64,000 bases of DNA, from assembly GCA_037903475.1 (NCBI GenBank), contig JBAJFG010000019.1, positions 2,286,001 to 2,350,000 of the forward strand, given 5' to 3'. A program made the position numbers and the translations under genes. The notes beneath the pieces were generated by a model. That model did no database searches, had not been told where the DNA came from, and was given only the letters and a program-made list of their open reading frames with translations. This DNA is from Ancylostoma caninum (Eukaryota > Nematoda > Chromadorea > Rhabditida > Ancylostomatidae). Below, piece by piece: positions 41,948 to 53,419 of this stretch (the stretch's first letter is position 1; each line of letters begins with the position of its first letter).

Positions 41948-43549
41948 CAGTGCGTGTCAAAACTTTACGTCCACCCTAAAAATTAGTCGTTTCGGGCAAG
42001 GATCAAGCTTTCTCGAGTAATGGCGTTCACTATCGTTTTCAGCGTGCTGGAAAACCCTCGGAAACTTTTACCAAATCTTTTCTAGGTGATCCTCTAATTT
42101 TTTATTAGTTTTTGAAAGGAAAATGCCGCGGTTCAAAACTTTACGCCCACCCTTAAAAATGTCGATTACGGAGGAGAGGAATTGCGAATAAACGGGGAAA
42201 TGATACGAACTAATGTAGTAGCGCTCAAGAAGACCTTAGGTAACCTTATGGAGCAGTCAAAATCAATGCCGAAGGTATTTTACCTGTCACTCACAGAGCA
42301 AACTCTCCCCCGAACAAGTGTGAACAGAACAAAATTTTTTAAAGACTTTGGGTGGTCGTAGACACTTAGCTGATATTTCGATGAATAATCTTGATACGCA
42401 TAGATGGGAAGGGACACACTAGGACACATTTCAAGGTTGACACGACGGCCATATCATCCGTCTGGTCCTCTTCGTCCACAGTGTCGGCCGAAAAAGAAGC
42501 CCCAAGTCGTGATCCTGGCGGAGTTGTGGACGGTGTGTTGGAGAAAATATGAGAGCAAAGACCTTTGTAGATCACTGCTATGAATAGCTAAGTCCATCCG
42601 AATCCTATCTGCGTAATTCCGATGTTAGTGGTTAGTGGTCTGTACTGACCATCGATGTTCAACCGCCAAAGTTGCGGCAAAAGGAAACCTCCCATTTCCC
42701 TCATAAATCCCTACAGCAATGCAAGATTCGGTCTGGAAAATCGTTGCCTGTCTTCTACTCCCATCAGTGAACAGCGCATTCAAAGTTATGAGTGACATCT
42801 TGCATGTTAATAAACACTATGAAAAATGCCGCCCAAGCCTACATGCTATTCAAGTTGTGCCTTGTAAAATCATTCGACCCCAAGGGTGGTGTGGCGTCCA
42901 CCGGAGAACAGGCATTGTGTTCTTGCTTCAAATGTCCTCAAATGCTGATATGCGAAGAGACTGGTCAATTTGAAAACAGTTGGCGGGAATTTAATGCTGA
43001 TTTTCTCGGTCGACACTGTGAACGAGAAGGATCAGACGGGTGATATGGCCGTCGTGTCAACCTTGAAATGTGTTCTAGTGTTCCCTTCTCCATCTATACG
43101 TATTAAGATTATTCATGGAAATATCACCTGAGTGTCTGCGGCCACCCGAAGTCTTTAAAAAATCTTGTTCTGTTCACACTTGTTCGGGGGAGAGTTTGCT
43201 CAGTCAGTGACAGGTAAAATACCTTCGGCATTGATTTTGACTGTTCCATAAGGTTACCTAAGGTCTTCTTGAGCGCTACTACATCAGTTCGTATCATTTC
43301 CCCGCTTGTTCGCAATTCCTCTCCTCCGTAATCGACATTTTCAAGGGTGGGCGTAAAGTTTTGAACCGCGGCATTTTCCTTTCAAAAACTAATAAAAAAT
43401 TAGAGGATCACCTAGAAAAGACTCGGTGAAAGTTTACCGGGGTTTTCCAGCACGCTGAAAACGATAGTGAACGCTATTACTCGAGAAAGCTTGATCCTTG
43501 CCCGAAACGACTAATTTTTAGGATGGGCGTAAAGTTTTGACACGCACTG
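41948..43549. mobile_element. Tc1-like element, 1.6 kb, with about 555-bp inverted repeats and internal direct repeats
   Basis: The outer ends are CAGTGCGTGTCAAAACTTTA on both sides, each next to TA. The left arm (41948-42500) is inverted as the right arm (43005-43549) with high identity. Each arm holds a second copy of the terminal core, CAAAACTTTACGCCCACCCT, about 180 bp inside the end. The 0.5-kb centre (42505-43000) has an 84-codon frame without a recognised domain. The TA flank and the CAGTG start are Tc1-type. No transposase is visible, so it should depend on one supplied elsewhere. Confidence 0.88.
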
Positions 43550-43559
43550 TATCAGCAAT

Positions 43560-44220
43560 TTCTGATGTGGTGGCCTTTCTTGAATGCACTTCGTTTTGCG
43601 TAGCCGAGGAGAGCAGAAAATGAAGGAGTAGCGTCTCCAGAATCAACAACTATACGAACAACTACAACTATACCAACAGAATAAACAAGGTGAGTACTTG
43701 GTTCAACTGCGGCTGTCCCTCGCTGTCGAAAAGTTCATTGACTGTTTGAACTTTGCAGCTATCTCCGGGTATAGACGAAGTTTTGCTTTAATAATATTTA
43801 CTACACTAAAAAGTGTGCCACAATCAATCATGGAAGTGAACTGAAACAGGGGAAATCTTGAGAAAGAAAATAACACTTAAGTACCAATTCAACAAAAAGA
43901 GTAGGACAAGTCCTAAGACAAAGATAAAGGTGGAGGATATCCTAGGATAAAGATGAAGATAATAAGGAACAAAGATCGCTTGACTCGAATGGCTTCTGAA
44001 ACGGGTCCCTCTGTCCAGTTGATTCGAGACTTATAATACACACGATTCACATGAAGGACTCGACAACACTACAGCATGAAGAATTCTGACAGTGAAGAAC
44101 ACTTTGGTGGTAATTCCAGAAACTTTTCAAAACTCTTGTTATAACCACCTAATTTCGACATCTTCAGGAGTCTCTAAACGCATGGGAGCTTCTTCTTCGA
44201 ATTCTGACATAATTTTCTTC
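43560..44220. other. Intergenic, no recognisable gene
   Basis: AT-rich spacer with a locally repeated (ACAAAGATAAAG)-like stretch near 43917-43975. Confidence 0.35.
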
Positions 44221-44222
44221 TT

Positions 44223-44300
44223 AACCCATTGACGACCTGTATTTTAGCGTGTCTGGCGTGTGGGACCAACGCCCTCTCAAGAGAGCGGCGCCCTAATGCG
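44223..44300. repeat. piggyBac-like terminal word, second copy
   Basis: TTAACCCATTGACGACCTG with a downstream GCGTGTCTGGCGTGTG stretch, partner of the word at 23728. It is a solo end. Confidence 0.4.
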
Positions 44301-44405
44301 GCGCCCTAATAATTTCACGGTGTTACGATAACAGAATTAATACTAAAATGGATTGTTCTGCGGAAATAATTTAAAATTAAGTTATGGAATGTTACTAGTG
44401 TCATG

Positions 44406-44669
44406 CAGTGGCGGACTCAGAAAGTGGGCGGGAGGGGGGGGCGTGGGAAAAAAGTGGGGTCTCCGCCGTCTTGGGGACCCTGACAGAAGAAAAATCAATA
44501 AAATTTATAAGTATAATAAGAAATAATTAATAAAAATTATATTAAAAATTATATTAAAAATAAACAAGTAAAAATAAACTAATACAAGATTTTTATATGT
44601 ATTGCAAAGGAATTCCGAAAATTTGCCGATCTCGAGGGGGGGCGCCCCCCCCCCCTGCGTCCGCCACTG
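44406..44669. mobile_element. 264-bp hAT-type MITE with perfect 8-bp target duplication
   Basis: The terminal inverted repeats are CAGTGGCGGACTC and CAGTGGCGGACGC. GTGTCATG flanks both sides (44398-44405 and 44670-44677), an exact 8-bp duplication as made by hAT transposases. The interior is an AT-rich core between a G-rich left part (GGGCGGGAGGGGGGGG) and a right part with G and C runs. No coding content. Confidence 0.95.
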
Positions 44670-44699
44670 GTGTCATGTGATCAGAAAATAGGGCGAATC

Positions 44700-45680
44700 T
44701 AAACGCCTCTTACCTTCTCTAATGCTGAAAGAAGTTTGTGGAAGGTATTTTTAGGCTGTAAGGAAGTGTTTCGTGAGTACACACGTTCGTGTGGTTCTAG
44801 TCCGATGAACGAAGAAGTGCAAGAAGTAAAGGACATGTTCCTGTGTAGAAAATTTCGCCACAATTGTTTCCATCCATTACACGGGAAATGTTATGCGGGT
44901 TTCATCGAAAATTATTACTTAAAATTATTATTTAAATTATTTATGATTGAATTAATTATTTAAACTCCCATCCTTCACGATTTTGTTACGATCTTTCTTA
45001 AACCGTAGCTGTTCGAAAAATTGTTTGGATGTGTTGCCTTCACTTCATGTGGAAGGAAATACTGCATATAGTTCGAAAATACGGTTCAGTAGTTGATAAG
45101 AAGGGCGCGGCTCACCGGTGAGCAAAGTGGCCGTCAATGGAAAGCAATCCGTCATTGCATTACTGCTCTCGACAATCAATGTGAAAAATCGACAGAAAAG
45201 TTGATTGGAATGAAGAAGGTAGACGATTAAAAAGCTAGTGATGCAGGAGTTGGAAACCGGAAGCACCCATTGTACCAGAACTTCCTTCAGATGCGGAATG
45301 TTTTGGCTTTTCTTTGCGTTACTTCGCGAAAACTTTCGATGAAATATTATGTCGCATTGTGATTAATTCCTATCTTAGGTGAGGACAAAAGATCTTTCGT
45401 AATCCATGTGACGAAAGGCTAGAGTATTTCTTGAACAGCGATTTTTCATGCCAGAGTAAACCAATACTATACCACTAAGTTCGGCAAACTGAGCAAGAAT
45501 GGCGCACCTTTTCGTCCAATTTTCTCGCACATGCCCTCCGAACTTGGCCGAGGCGCTAGCACCTCGACTCCGATAGCGTAATCCGTCTTAGTTCACGGCC
45601 AGAACGACAAATATAGATTGATTTCCGTGAACATCCATTGATACCGTGGCCAGTTTGCCGCCAACCCTCCGCTACCACTG
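44700..45680. other. Upstream region of phosphatase gene 2
   Basis: No recognised gene. The motif GGTGAGC..GCTCACCGGTGAGC near 45108-45124 is a short local palindrome. An in-frame ATG 51 bp upstream of the chosen start (45638) would add 17 residues before the signal peptide. Confidence 0.35.
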
Positions 45681-45688
45681 CGTCCTGC

Positions 45689-48600
45689 ATGAGGAGTACA
45701 CTAGCACTTCTTCTGGTCGTCATTCCTAGCATTTCCGCCGCTGCATGGCCTGAGCAGGTGCATCTCGCATTCCATGGCGACCACTCCGTCATGGCTGTCG
45801 TCTGGACGACTTTCCAATATGGTAAACACCAACTTTTACTTGTCTTATGCGAACGTGCAAGACATGGGCGTAGATTTCATATTAGTACGTATAGAACGAA
45901 GTAAAGATCGAAGGATAGTCCAGAAACAAGTTCAAAAAGTAGGAATACTTGGAGAATAAATGATCCTTCATCCATTCCTATCCTTCATTCAGAGCTGTAC
46001 TCGTCTCTGTCGTTTGGAATTCGTAATATACTCGAAATCGTGTACTAGTACCCAAATACAGGTATAATAATACATACAGGGTGCGGCTTAAATTCTGTGT
46101 CAAACTTTGTCGCAAATTCAATCCCCATTGCGAAAAAGCTCTTTGCTCTGAATTTCATATCTGAAATTGCTGTCCCTTTTTCTGCATTACCTCGTCTTTT
46201 CGTGACCTCACATCAACATTTCACGTTATAACAAGTCCAAATTTGAAAAGAACCAAGATCGAGCTATGAAGCATCACCATACAATATTTTTCTTGATCGC
46301 CTATTTTTTGCAGTAATATACTGCACGGTCCAATTTGCAGATCGATGCTCTGCTGTTGAAGGGCTGTTCCCACATACATGCCTCACGGATGTCGCAGTTC
46401 TAATTTTTGAGAAAATTTACGAGAAACGAACTCGTTGCAAAAATGCGAGGTAGAAGAGTTAGGTGCATACGGAGCCGTGATCTTTGCAGAGGGCGATTAC
46501 TTCACCTGCTAATGAGGAAGTCCAGACGGAACACTACAGGCACTAGGAGCAGCATGTTCACAACGAAGCGAATCAGCGCGAGAGAAGGCAGGATTTAGTT
46601 ATGTTACCTTGGAGGGCCGCACAAGTTAGGCACCTTAGGACGGTGATCTTTTTTCAATGTGGGACAGAGGTCCACCAGCGAAAATCGCATAGTGTAAGGG
46701 ATGTTCTCCAAGACAACAGATGGGGCAGGAAAGGCCTCCCTTGCAAATCACATCTGACCTATATCATCGCTGAAGCTGATGTTTCTGAAAGTGACCATAA
46801 GCCTCAGGTCAAAGTGGAATTAAAGTTGGAAAAACAGCTCTTTTCTGGAAAAAAGGGTGGTTTTGTAAAGTAGGTATAGCTGCTAGTTCACCCATTAAAA
46901 ATGGGTCCGCTAGGAGAGCAGTGCTTCAAGAAACGAGACGCAGAAGAAAAAGTGACCGTTGGTGCACCAACTCCACGATCTCATACCGGCAGAGGAATCG
47001 TGTGCAAACTTCCTTGACATCGATCGTATGGATGTGTCAACTGGTAATCGTAGAGGTGTGGACATGCGCTCACTAACCTACTGCTGCTACGAATCTGGGA
47101 TCGCTCACGGGAAAGAAGGAGGAAGGAAACCTCCAGAATTTTTTTCGGGCCTCAGTGGTCGCACATGCTATAGGTGTAACCTCCGTCGCGAAGACAGAAG
47201 GAAACCACGTTAGACGTATCTCAGTGTGTTTAATTCCTAGGAGTTTAGGTAAATAATACTGAAAGGGAATTAGAGTTTCAGCTTCTGTGACAAAAGTTAT
47301 TAACAAATATTTTTGACACAGTATTTATGCCGCACCCTGTAAATCTACCCAAAGTGCGTATACATGGCACAGTGGGCTTCTTCGATTTCGTGATGTTTCC
47401 GCTCCACGTAGTAAGTCTGGCCCCGTGACCCACTGCTCGGCTAGGACTCATGAATGTATAGCTGACTAGAACCAGACTAACAAACCAATTTTTTACGTCC
47501 CGCCGCCCCTAGCATTGAGTGATCTACAGCATAAACAATCACGCTAGGTATCGTTGGTTCGCTTGCTTATCGTTCATGAACCCTAGCCCCTTCTAGAACA
47601 TGTATCTGATGCTATGCATTCTTCACAGTAACTCTTGGAGTAGAGCCAATAGTTGTTGAAGCAAGTAGTTGCAGATAAAGCCGAAGTCAAATTCGGGGAG
47701 GATCCGAACAACTTAATTTACACAGCAACTGATGAGGGAGTCAAGAAGTGGACGTCCGGTGCAAGCGTGCGATACTCGCATCGGGCCATGATGAGAGATC
47801 TCAAGGCGTCCACTGAATACTGTGAGAATCATTTGGTAGTTTTCTTGCAAGTGAATGGATGGGCAATTTATACAAGGGTGCGTGCGTCTGACGCTCGCAT
47901 TCATTTGCAAAGGATTTTCCATGAAGTCCGGTCAACGCTGCATGTGCAACCTCAAAGAAAAGAACTTGCGGCAGCCGCGAGACCGTAAACGCGTGCGTCT
48001 GAGCTACGGCAGCGATGTGACCCACCCTATCGTTCATCGCTCAAATAGATGCGCGCGCGTCAAGCGCACGCTTCTAGTATAAATTGCCACATAAAAGAAA
48101 TATAGTGTGCTATAGTCTCTATAACTATAGTTTCATTGGAAGATCAATTATGCCAGGCCACTTCAAGTTTTCACATGTAATATGGTTCAGTTCTATTTAG
48201 ACTATCAAATCGGAGTTCGCCGATTCTCCTTCAAAACGCTGGGAGAAGATCCACAAAACTATCGAGTACTTTCGGACTAGAGTTACGTTAACTGGTAGCT
48301 GCGCCTAAATCAGCTTTTCAGGTGTGCATCTTTGGCGATCTCGGTTACTTCCATGGGAATTCCACGGCAAGTCTGATTGCGAACGGTCTTGCTGGGAAAT
48401 TCGACTTTATCATTCATCTTGGTGAGATCTTTTAAGCGTTTGCAGGCTAGCAGTTGAATGGGTGTGCGAAAAGAAGTGTGTGTGTGTTTGTGTGTGCGCG
48501 CGTGCGTGCGTGTGTCCATGACAGTCAATGGCGGTGGCCCATCCGCGGCCTCGAGAAGGACGCCGCGCAGCCGCGACGCGCTTGCGATAACCGATGTCCT

Positions 48601-51600
48601 CTGGTGCTGTTGTACTACTTCTAGCAGCTTTTCTAACCGTTTCACGGATTTCGGACCGAATCGGGAAGAAAAGCGCCAAGGAATAGCATTCCGGCGGTAG
48701 GCGACACCGATCCCGGTGCGCGTGGCGCGGTTGCACGGCGTCCTTCTCGAGGCCGCAGATTGGCCACCTTCATTGACGTCCACTGTATGTGAAATCCTGG
48801 AAAAAAAGCTAACCTAACTGCAATAGGTGTCCTAGTCTCCATCCATTCCTTGTAAGTGGTACCAATGTGGCTGAGATTAGAAATTTCTCTGTTTAACTGG
48901 GATGAAGCTATGGAAAAGCCTTGGAGAGTGATTTCGAAAGCAGATGGTGTTACTCGGCTAACATGTGTGTGACGCGACCACCAAAAACCAGCTGCGGCGA
49001 CAAAACCTGAGAAGCTCCGCTTTTCTGGAAGACATGAGAGCACTCACTTTTCCACTTTATAACACTGATTTAATATAAAAAATGTCTATATGTGAGGATA
49101 TACTAGAATATCTCTCAGTCATGCGTATCCAGTCGAGTTCTTTCCAGGAGACATCGCCTACGATCTTCATACAAACAATGGTGCCACCGGTGACAACTAC
49201 ATGAATCAGCTGGAACCTCTGCTATCCACAGTGACCTTTAAAAACTTTGAACCAGGCTTGAGATTAGAGTTCTACGATCACTATTTATAGGTGCCATATA
49301 TGGTGATAGCCGGAAACCACGAAGACGACGGAAAGAACTTCACAGACTACCAGGAACGTTTCTGGATGCCCCACAATGGATACAGGGATAACCAATTCTA
49401 TAGGTGAGCACGCACATAGCAGTGTTGTAGTACAGATGTCTGGTAATCAATAACGGGACGGTTCGGTGCCTAGTAAATATTCAAAGGATTTAGTTTCGAC
49501 CTCGGACCTGTGCACTGGGTCGGCGTCAGCACGGAGTACTATGGTTACTACTATTTGTACGGGCAAGAACCAGTGATGACACAGTACGGTTGGCTCAAGA
49601 ATGACCTGACGGTAGGGTTTGAACGACTGCAGTGAATTGCAGGTACAATAGGGAGAAAGTCTTTATAGGGTGTGTAATCTTTTTTTTAGAGGATGTTAAT
49701 GTAATGACAAAAGACACGTAGTCATTATGCACATAGTTCACTTTTTTGCAATGTTCGAACCTGTCTAAGAGAGATCATAATTGTTGGCCACAGAATTATA
49801 GAACGTTCATGCCAGGTGTCAGATAATATTCAAGATTCGCCAGCCCGAAAGGCTCCGAATTTGTTGAAAGAGATAAGACATTTCGTTTTTTTCACTTTTC
49901 GCATGAATTACGACTATTAAAATTGATCGGAAATAGTGTTCTGCCAGAGGCCCGGTAGATTCTTGAGATCTTGTTATCGTACTTCAAAGCAACTTAAAAA
50001 GACTGAAGCCGGTGAACAAATTTAGTCAACAACTCACAAACACAGCCCATGGTGATAGAAGTAGATAAGTTCACCCCTTCTGGAGAATGATTCCGAGATG
50101 TCGCTGTCACCCCATCCAGATTTTTATTGCTTATTTATTTCGTGCACTGGAAGAGCGCCTCAAATGAGTCTCATGCGTTTTAGCTGTGCACACATGCGTG
50201 AGGTCAAGCGCCAAACTGCCCTGATTTTGATAATGAGCCAATCTTCATAGAATAGTTGATGTATCATTGCAATTGAAAATTCTTGTAGAGTTCACATTTT
50301 TTACCTAGGAACTGTCGCAAAAATGACTTTTTTCTGGAAAATCCTAGTTGTGGAGTTCTTCATGACTTTCCGATGCATCTAATACTTTATATAACCATCC
50401 TTTTCAATAATAACTACGTTTGTTGGCAGGTGGCGAACCAAAATCGGAACAAGACTCCTTGGATCATTTCCTTCCAACATCGTCCGTTCTACTGCAGCAA
50501 TTCGAACTCAGCTGAGTGTCAGGCGTTCGAAAATAAACTGGTGAGTCTCTCAAGCCTTTGCAAATGCACACTCATTCCAACTATACTTCAAGTGTAATAA
50601 TTGGTTAGCATCCTGAAATTATCAGTCTATTCATAGTATAATGGTATCGTACCCCTTACAATCTCATTTTATTCCTTTATTCTGATTGGCTTCTACAGAG
50701 CTTAATTCAGAGCTTATATTTTTCTATTAGGTGCGTGCAAAAGTTCCGGGGCAGTCGCACCTAATTTTTTAAAACGCTATAACTTCTCTCAAAGTGAGCA
50801 ATTTTGTTCAAGACAAAAAGCGTTGGAATCTGCGTAATGCTGCCAATATGGCACAGAAGATTTTTCCAGAATTTAAAAATTTGACAGGCCCACACCTGTA
50901 ATAGTGGTGCACGTCGTTTTCCAGTAGGGTCTGTTCATTAAAAGTTTTACAGCGCAGGCAAAGCATAGAAGGTTGAAATAGGGGTAGTCTGTAAGAGGCA
51001 GGCATAAGGACTAATATAGGTTAGGCTAGAGTTTCGAGGCACGAATGGCCAATTCTTTATACGGTTGACACTGCAACATGCTGGTCTGCGTCAACCCACA
51101 GCTGGGTCAGACCACATATTTCCGCCTGTGTCGGCCCTATGCTCAAGAATTCTCCCGTGATTACTTTAGGGAAATGACATTACTATAGGACGATTATTGT
51201 ATATTCATTAGAAAAAAATTCATTGCAGATGAATCACGTTGCTGACCATAAGAGGTCAAAAAATTTTTTAAAGAAGGTGGTAATGGATCGGCTATTTTTT
51301 AGGTGGGTGGCAGGAGCCCGGACTTTGCGATGACCCTCTCCCATTGTCGTACCTGACCCATTCTCTATGAACAATAGCAATTCTTCTATGAAACGAATTG
51401 TTAGAAAATCTGAAGGTCGAATATCTGCAGACTTGCCAGTGTGGACGTTGGTGCTCTTCGCTCAACTCACGCAAAATCCATCTACTCACCTTCCCCTTCT
51501 TACGATTTTCTTCTAGTGACGGGACATTGTTGACTAAATTCCCCGTGATGTCTTGCATAGTCTGCACAAGGTCTGGTTCAACCTGCTCTTTCCTGCCGCC

Positions 51601-53410
51601 TTTGCGATGACCAAATCTCTGACCAACTAGTGAAGCATTCTCCAGGTTCTCATCTCCGCTCAGAATTCCAAGGAACCCTCAAGCACCTGGCATTTTAGAG
51701 AACATACTCTCCACAAACGCATTACTGATGCTATGGGTCGCTTTTCTCATTGATCATCTAGATTTGATTTCATAAAGCGAAATTTACCCACAGCTCATAT
51801 CATTGCACAGCTCATAGCATTGGTTTCACACCCAAAATAGAGCAACGCTTTGACGTGGACCGAAGCCAAAGGTGATATAGGTAGCAAGTATTTTAGGCTA
51901 CCAGTATACATGAAAACCTTTGCAGGATATCACAAACGCAAGGAGCAAAACGACGTTGAACGGTGAAATACCACCAACTGCCCCGGAACCTTTCCACGCA
52001 CCTAATATTAAAGCGATCTAAACCTGTCATAAAAAAGTGAACACGAAGAGTGCGACGTAAAAATCCATAATATAATACAAAAAAAACAGATCCGAACCGG
52101 ATGGCTCGATATGCCAGGATTGGAGTCGCTCTTCCTTCAGCAGGGTATGGACATGGGATTCTGGGGACACGAACACTCTTATGAGAGATTCTATCCCATC
52201 GCTGACAAACAATTCTGGAACGATGTAGGTTTATGCTCTCTGTTTCCCAAATGTTTACTATTTTTTCTTCCTATTTTTTGTCATGGCCGTTTTTTCACTC
52301 GATGAGAATGTTCTCTTTTCTTCCGATGAGCAATAACATTATAAGTATACTTCTTTCGGTATAAGTTATCGTTAAGGATTGGCTTCTTAAAAAGGCATCA
52401 CAGAAAAGCACAGACGTCCACGAAGTTTTACATCGAAGTATGAATATTGAGAGTGGGGCAAATTTGTGGTTAGAGGAACAAGGCTAATAAAAAAACTCAG
52501 TGTGCCCTCAAATTTGGTGTATACACGGCATGCCCGGCTTAACTGGGGTGTTTTAGTACCCTCACTACCCCAGCAAGATGCAGACACTGTTAGTGTCTGC
52601 ATCTTGCTGGGGTAGTGAGGGTACTAAGGGTACTAAAACACCCTGTAGCCATAATTTCAGACCAGCCTATAGATTATCTTGTTTTCTTTTTTAGTCTGTA
52701 CATACAGCAGCATTGCAAATTTGTATTGAATTTCACCTTTTCTGGGGACTGCTGTTCTTACTACACTTCAAATCCCTGCTTGTAGCAATTCCATTCTCAG
52801 CCTGGATAAGCAAAACATTTCAAATCATGTGAGCATACATGCATGTGTACGTTTCTACATTGTTTTATGCATATTCCCATCGTTTTATTAGCATGTTTGA
52901 GAAAAACGAACGCGTGAGGGACCTGAAGATTTACAAATTTACTGTATACACCTTTCTGAACATGTCTGATAGCAGAGCCATTGCAGACGGACGCCTACAG
53001 AAACCCAAACGCTCCCGTCTACGTTATCAGCGGATCAGCGGTACATCGCCTTATTTGATGCCACTAACTTCTTACTCGCTTACTGGGACTTAGCGTTTCA
53101 GGGATGTCACTCTGCGTACGCTGAGTTCTCCGACACACCGTGGCCATTCAGTGCGGCTAGGTCTGCTTTCCGAAATGATTTGTTTCTCTCGAACAGACGA
53201 TGTAGCTCCTTTTCAAGGGTCAACGACTATGGCTACACTATCCTCACCATAGCGAATTCGACACACATACATCTGGAACAAATATCCATTGAGAAGAATG
53301 ACAGCGTTGTTGACGAAGTCTGGATTGTAAAGGACAAGCTGCACACACATTCTGCAGCGCTGAGGTCTGTGCCAGTTGAAGAATTGTTATTTTACAGCAC
53401 TTCCAGGTAG
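45689..53410 (+). CDS. Purple acid phosphatase (ACP7-like metallophosphoesterase), paralogue 2
   Basis: Exons: 45689-45821, 47675-47821, 48201-48265, 48322-48421, 49148-49230, 49291-49403, 49494-49611, 50430-50540, 52090-52224, 52987-53040, 53102-53160, 53218-53410; about 436 residues. The start at 45689 gives a clean signal peptide ([19 protein letters not shown]) before [11 protein letters not shown]. Metal-ligand motifs are intact: GDLG, GDIAYDL, GNHEDD, QHRPFY and GHEHSYER. The C domain has [22 protein letters not shown] and [12 protein letters not shown]. Exons 3 to 11 equal those of paralogue 1 in length. The final exon of paralogue 1 has no counterpart: the frame runs past the expected donor at 53364 to a TAG, adding [14 protein letters not shown]. 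The donor of exon 3 (CGA|GTACTT) is weak. Predicted role: secreted or lysosomal phosphomonoesterase with a two-metal centre. Confidence 0.9.
46077..47339. mobile_element. Tc1/mariner-like element in intron 1 of phosphatase gene 2
   Basis: The ends are CAGGGTGCGGCTTAAATTCT and, inverted, CAGGGTGCGGCATAAATACT, then GTGTCAAA in both; TA flanks each end. Length is 1263 bp, typical of a full Tc1-type element, and several frames of 60-90 codons lie inside, but I could not recognise a DDE transposase. The terminal CAGGGTGCG resembles the 5101-5997 element. Confidence 0.75.
47863..48088. mobile_element. MITE family B, copy 2, in intron 2 of phosphatase gene 2
   Basis: GGCAATTTATACAAGG at the left and CTAGTATAAATTGCC at the right, same size and interior words as the copy at 21664-21889. 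It begins 41 bp after the exon 2 splice donor. Confidence 0.75.
48520..48780. mobile_element. Foldback MITE in intron 4 of phosphatase gene 2
   Basis: The inverted arms are GACAGTCAATGGCGGTGGCC..GCGGCCTCGAGAAGGACG on the left, with the complement ending CATTGACGTC on the right. A short GT/GC-rich tract (48477-48512) precedes it. No coding content. Confidence 0.75.
48790..49140. other. Intron 4 of phosphatase gene 2, unassigned part
   Basis: No motif seen. A minus frame overlaps the foldback element and is not considered real. Confidence 0.35.
49615..50425. other. Intron 7 of phosphatase gene 2
   Basis: 0.8 kb of AT-rich sequence without a recognised element. Confidence 0.4.
50727..52005 (-). 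mobile_element. Mariner element relic, full length (1279 bp), in intron 8 of phosphatase gene 2
   Basis: The ends are TTAGGTGCGTGCAAAAGTTC and, inverted, TTAGGTGCGTGGAAAGGTTC, then CGGGGCAGT; TA flanks both. On the minus strand, frames contain [16 protein letters not shown] and [17 protein letters not shown], matching the mariner transposase blocks GK.S.WVPHEL and DEKW..YDN..R..QW.. (the first catalytic D is lost). Frameshifts and stops make it dead. Confidence 0.88.
52547..52643. repeat. Perfect long hairpin with 3-nt loop in intron 9 of phosphatase gene 2
   Basis: GTACCCTCACTACCCCAGCA then AGATGCAGACACT pairs perfectly with its inverted copy across the loop GTT. The stem continues with GGGTGTTTTA after a 9-bp duplication (TAAGGGTAC) on the right side. 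Transcripts would fold into a microRNA-like or longer stem. Confidence 0.9.
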
Positions 53411-53419
53411 TCACGGCAG

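Noticed and set aside
48310..48783. 157-codon minus frame
   Set aside because: It lies antisense to exon 4 of phosphatase gene 2 and across a foldback MITE; a GT-rich tract gives artefactual His-Thr repeats.
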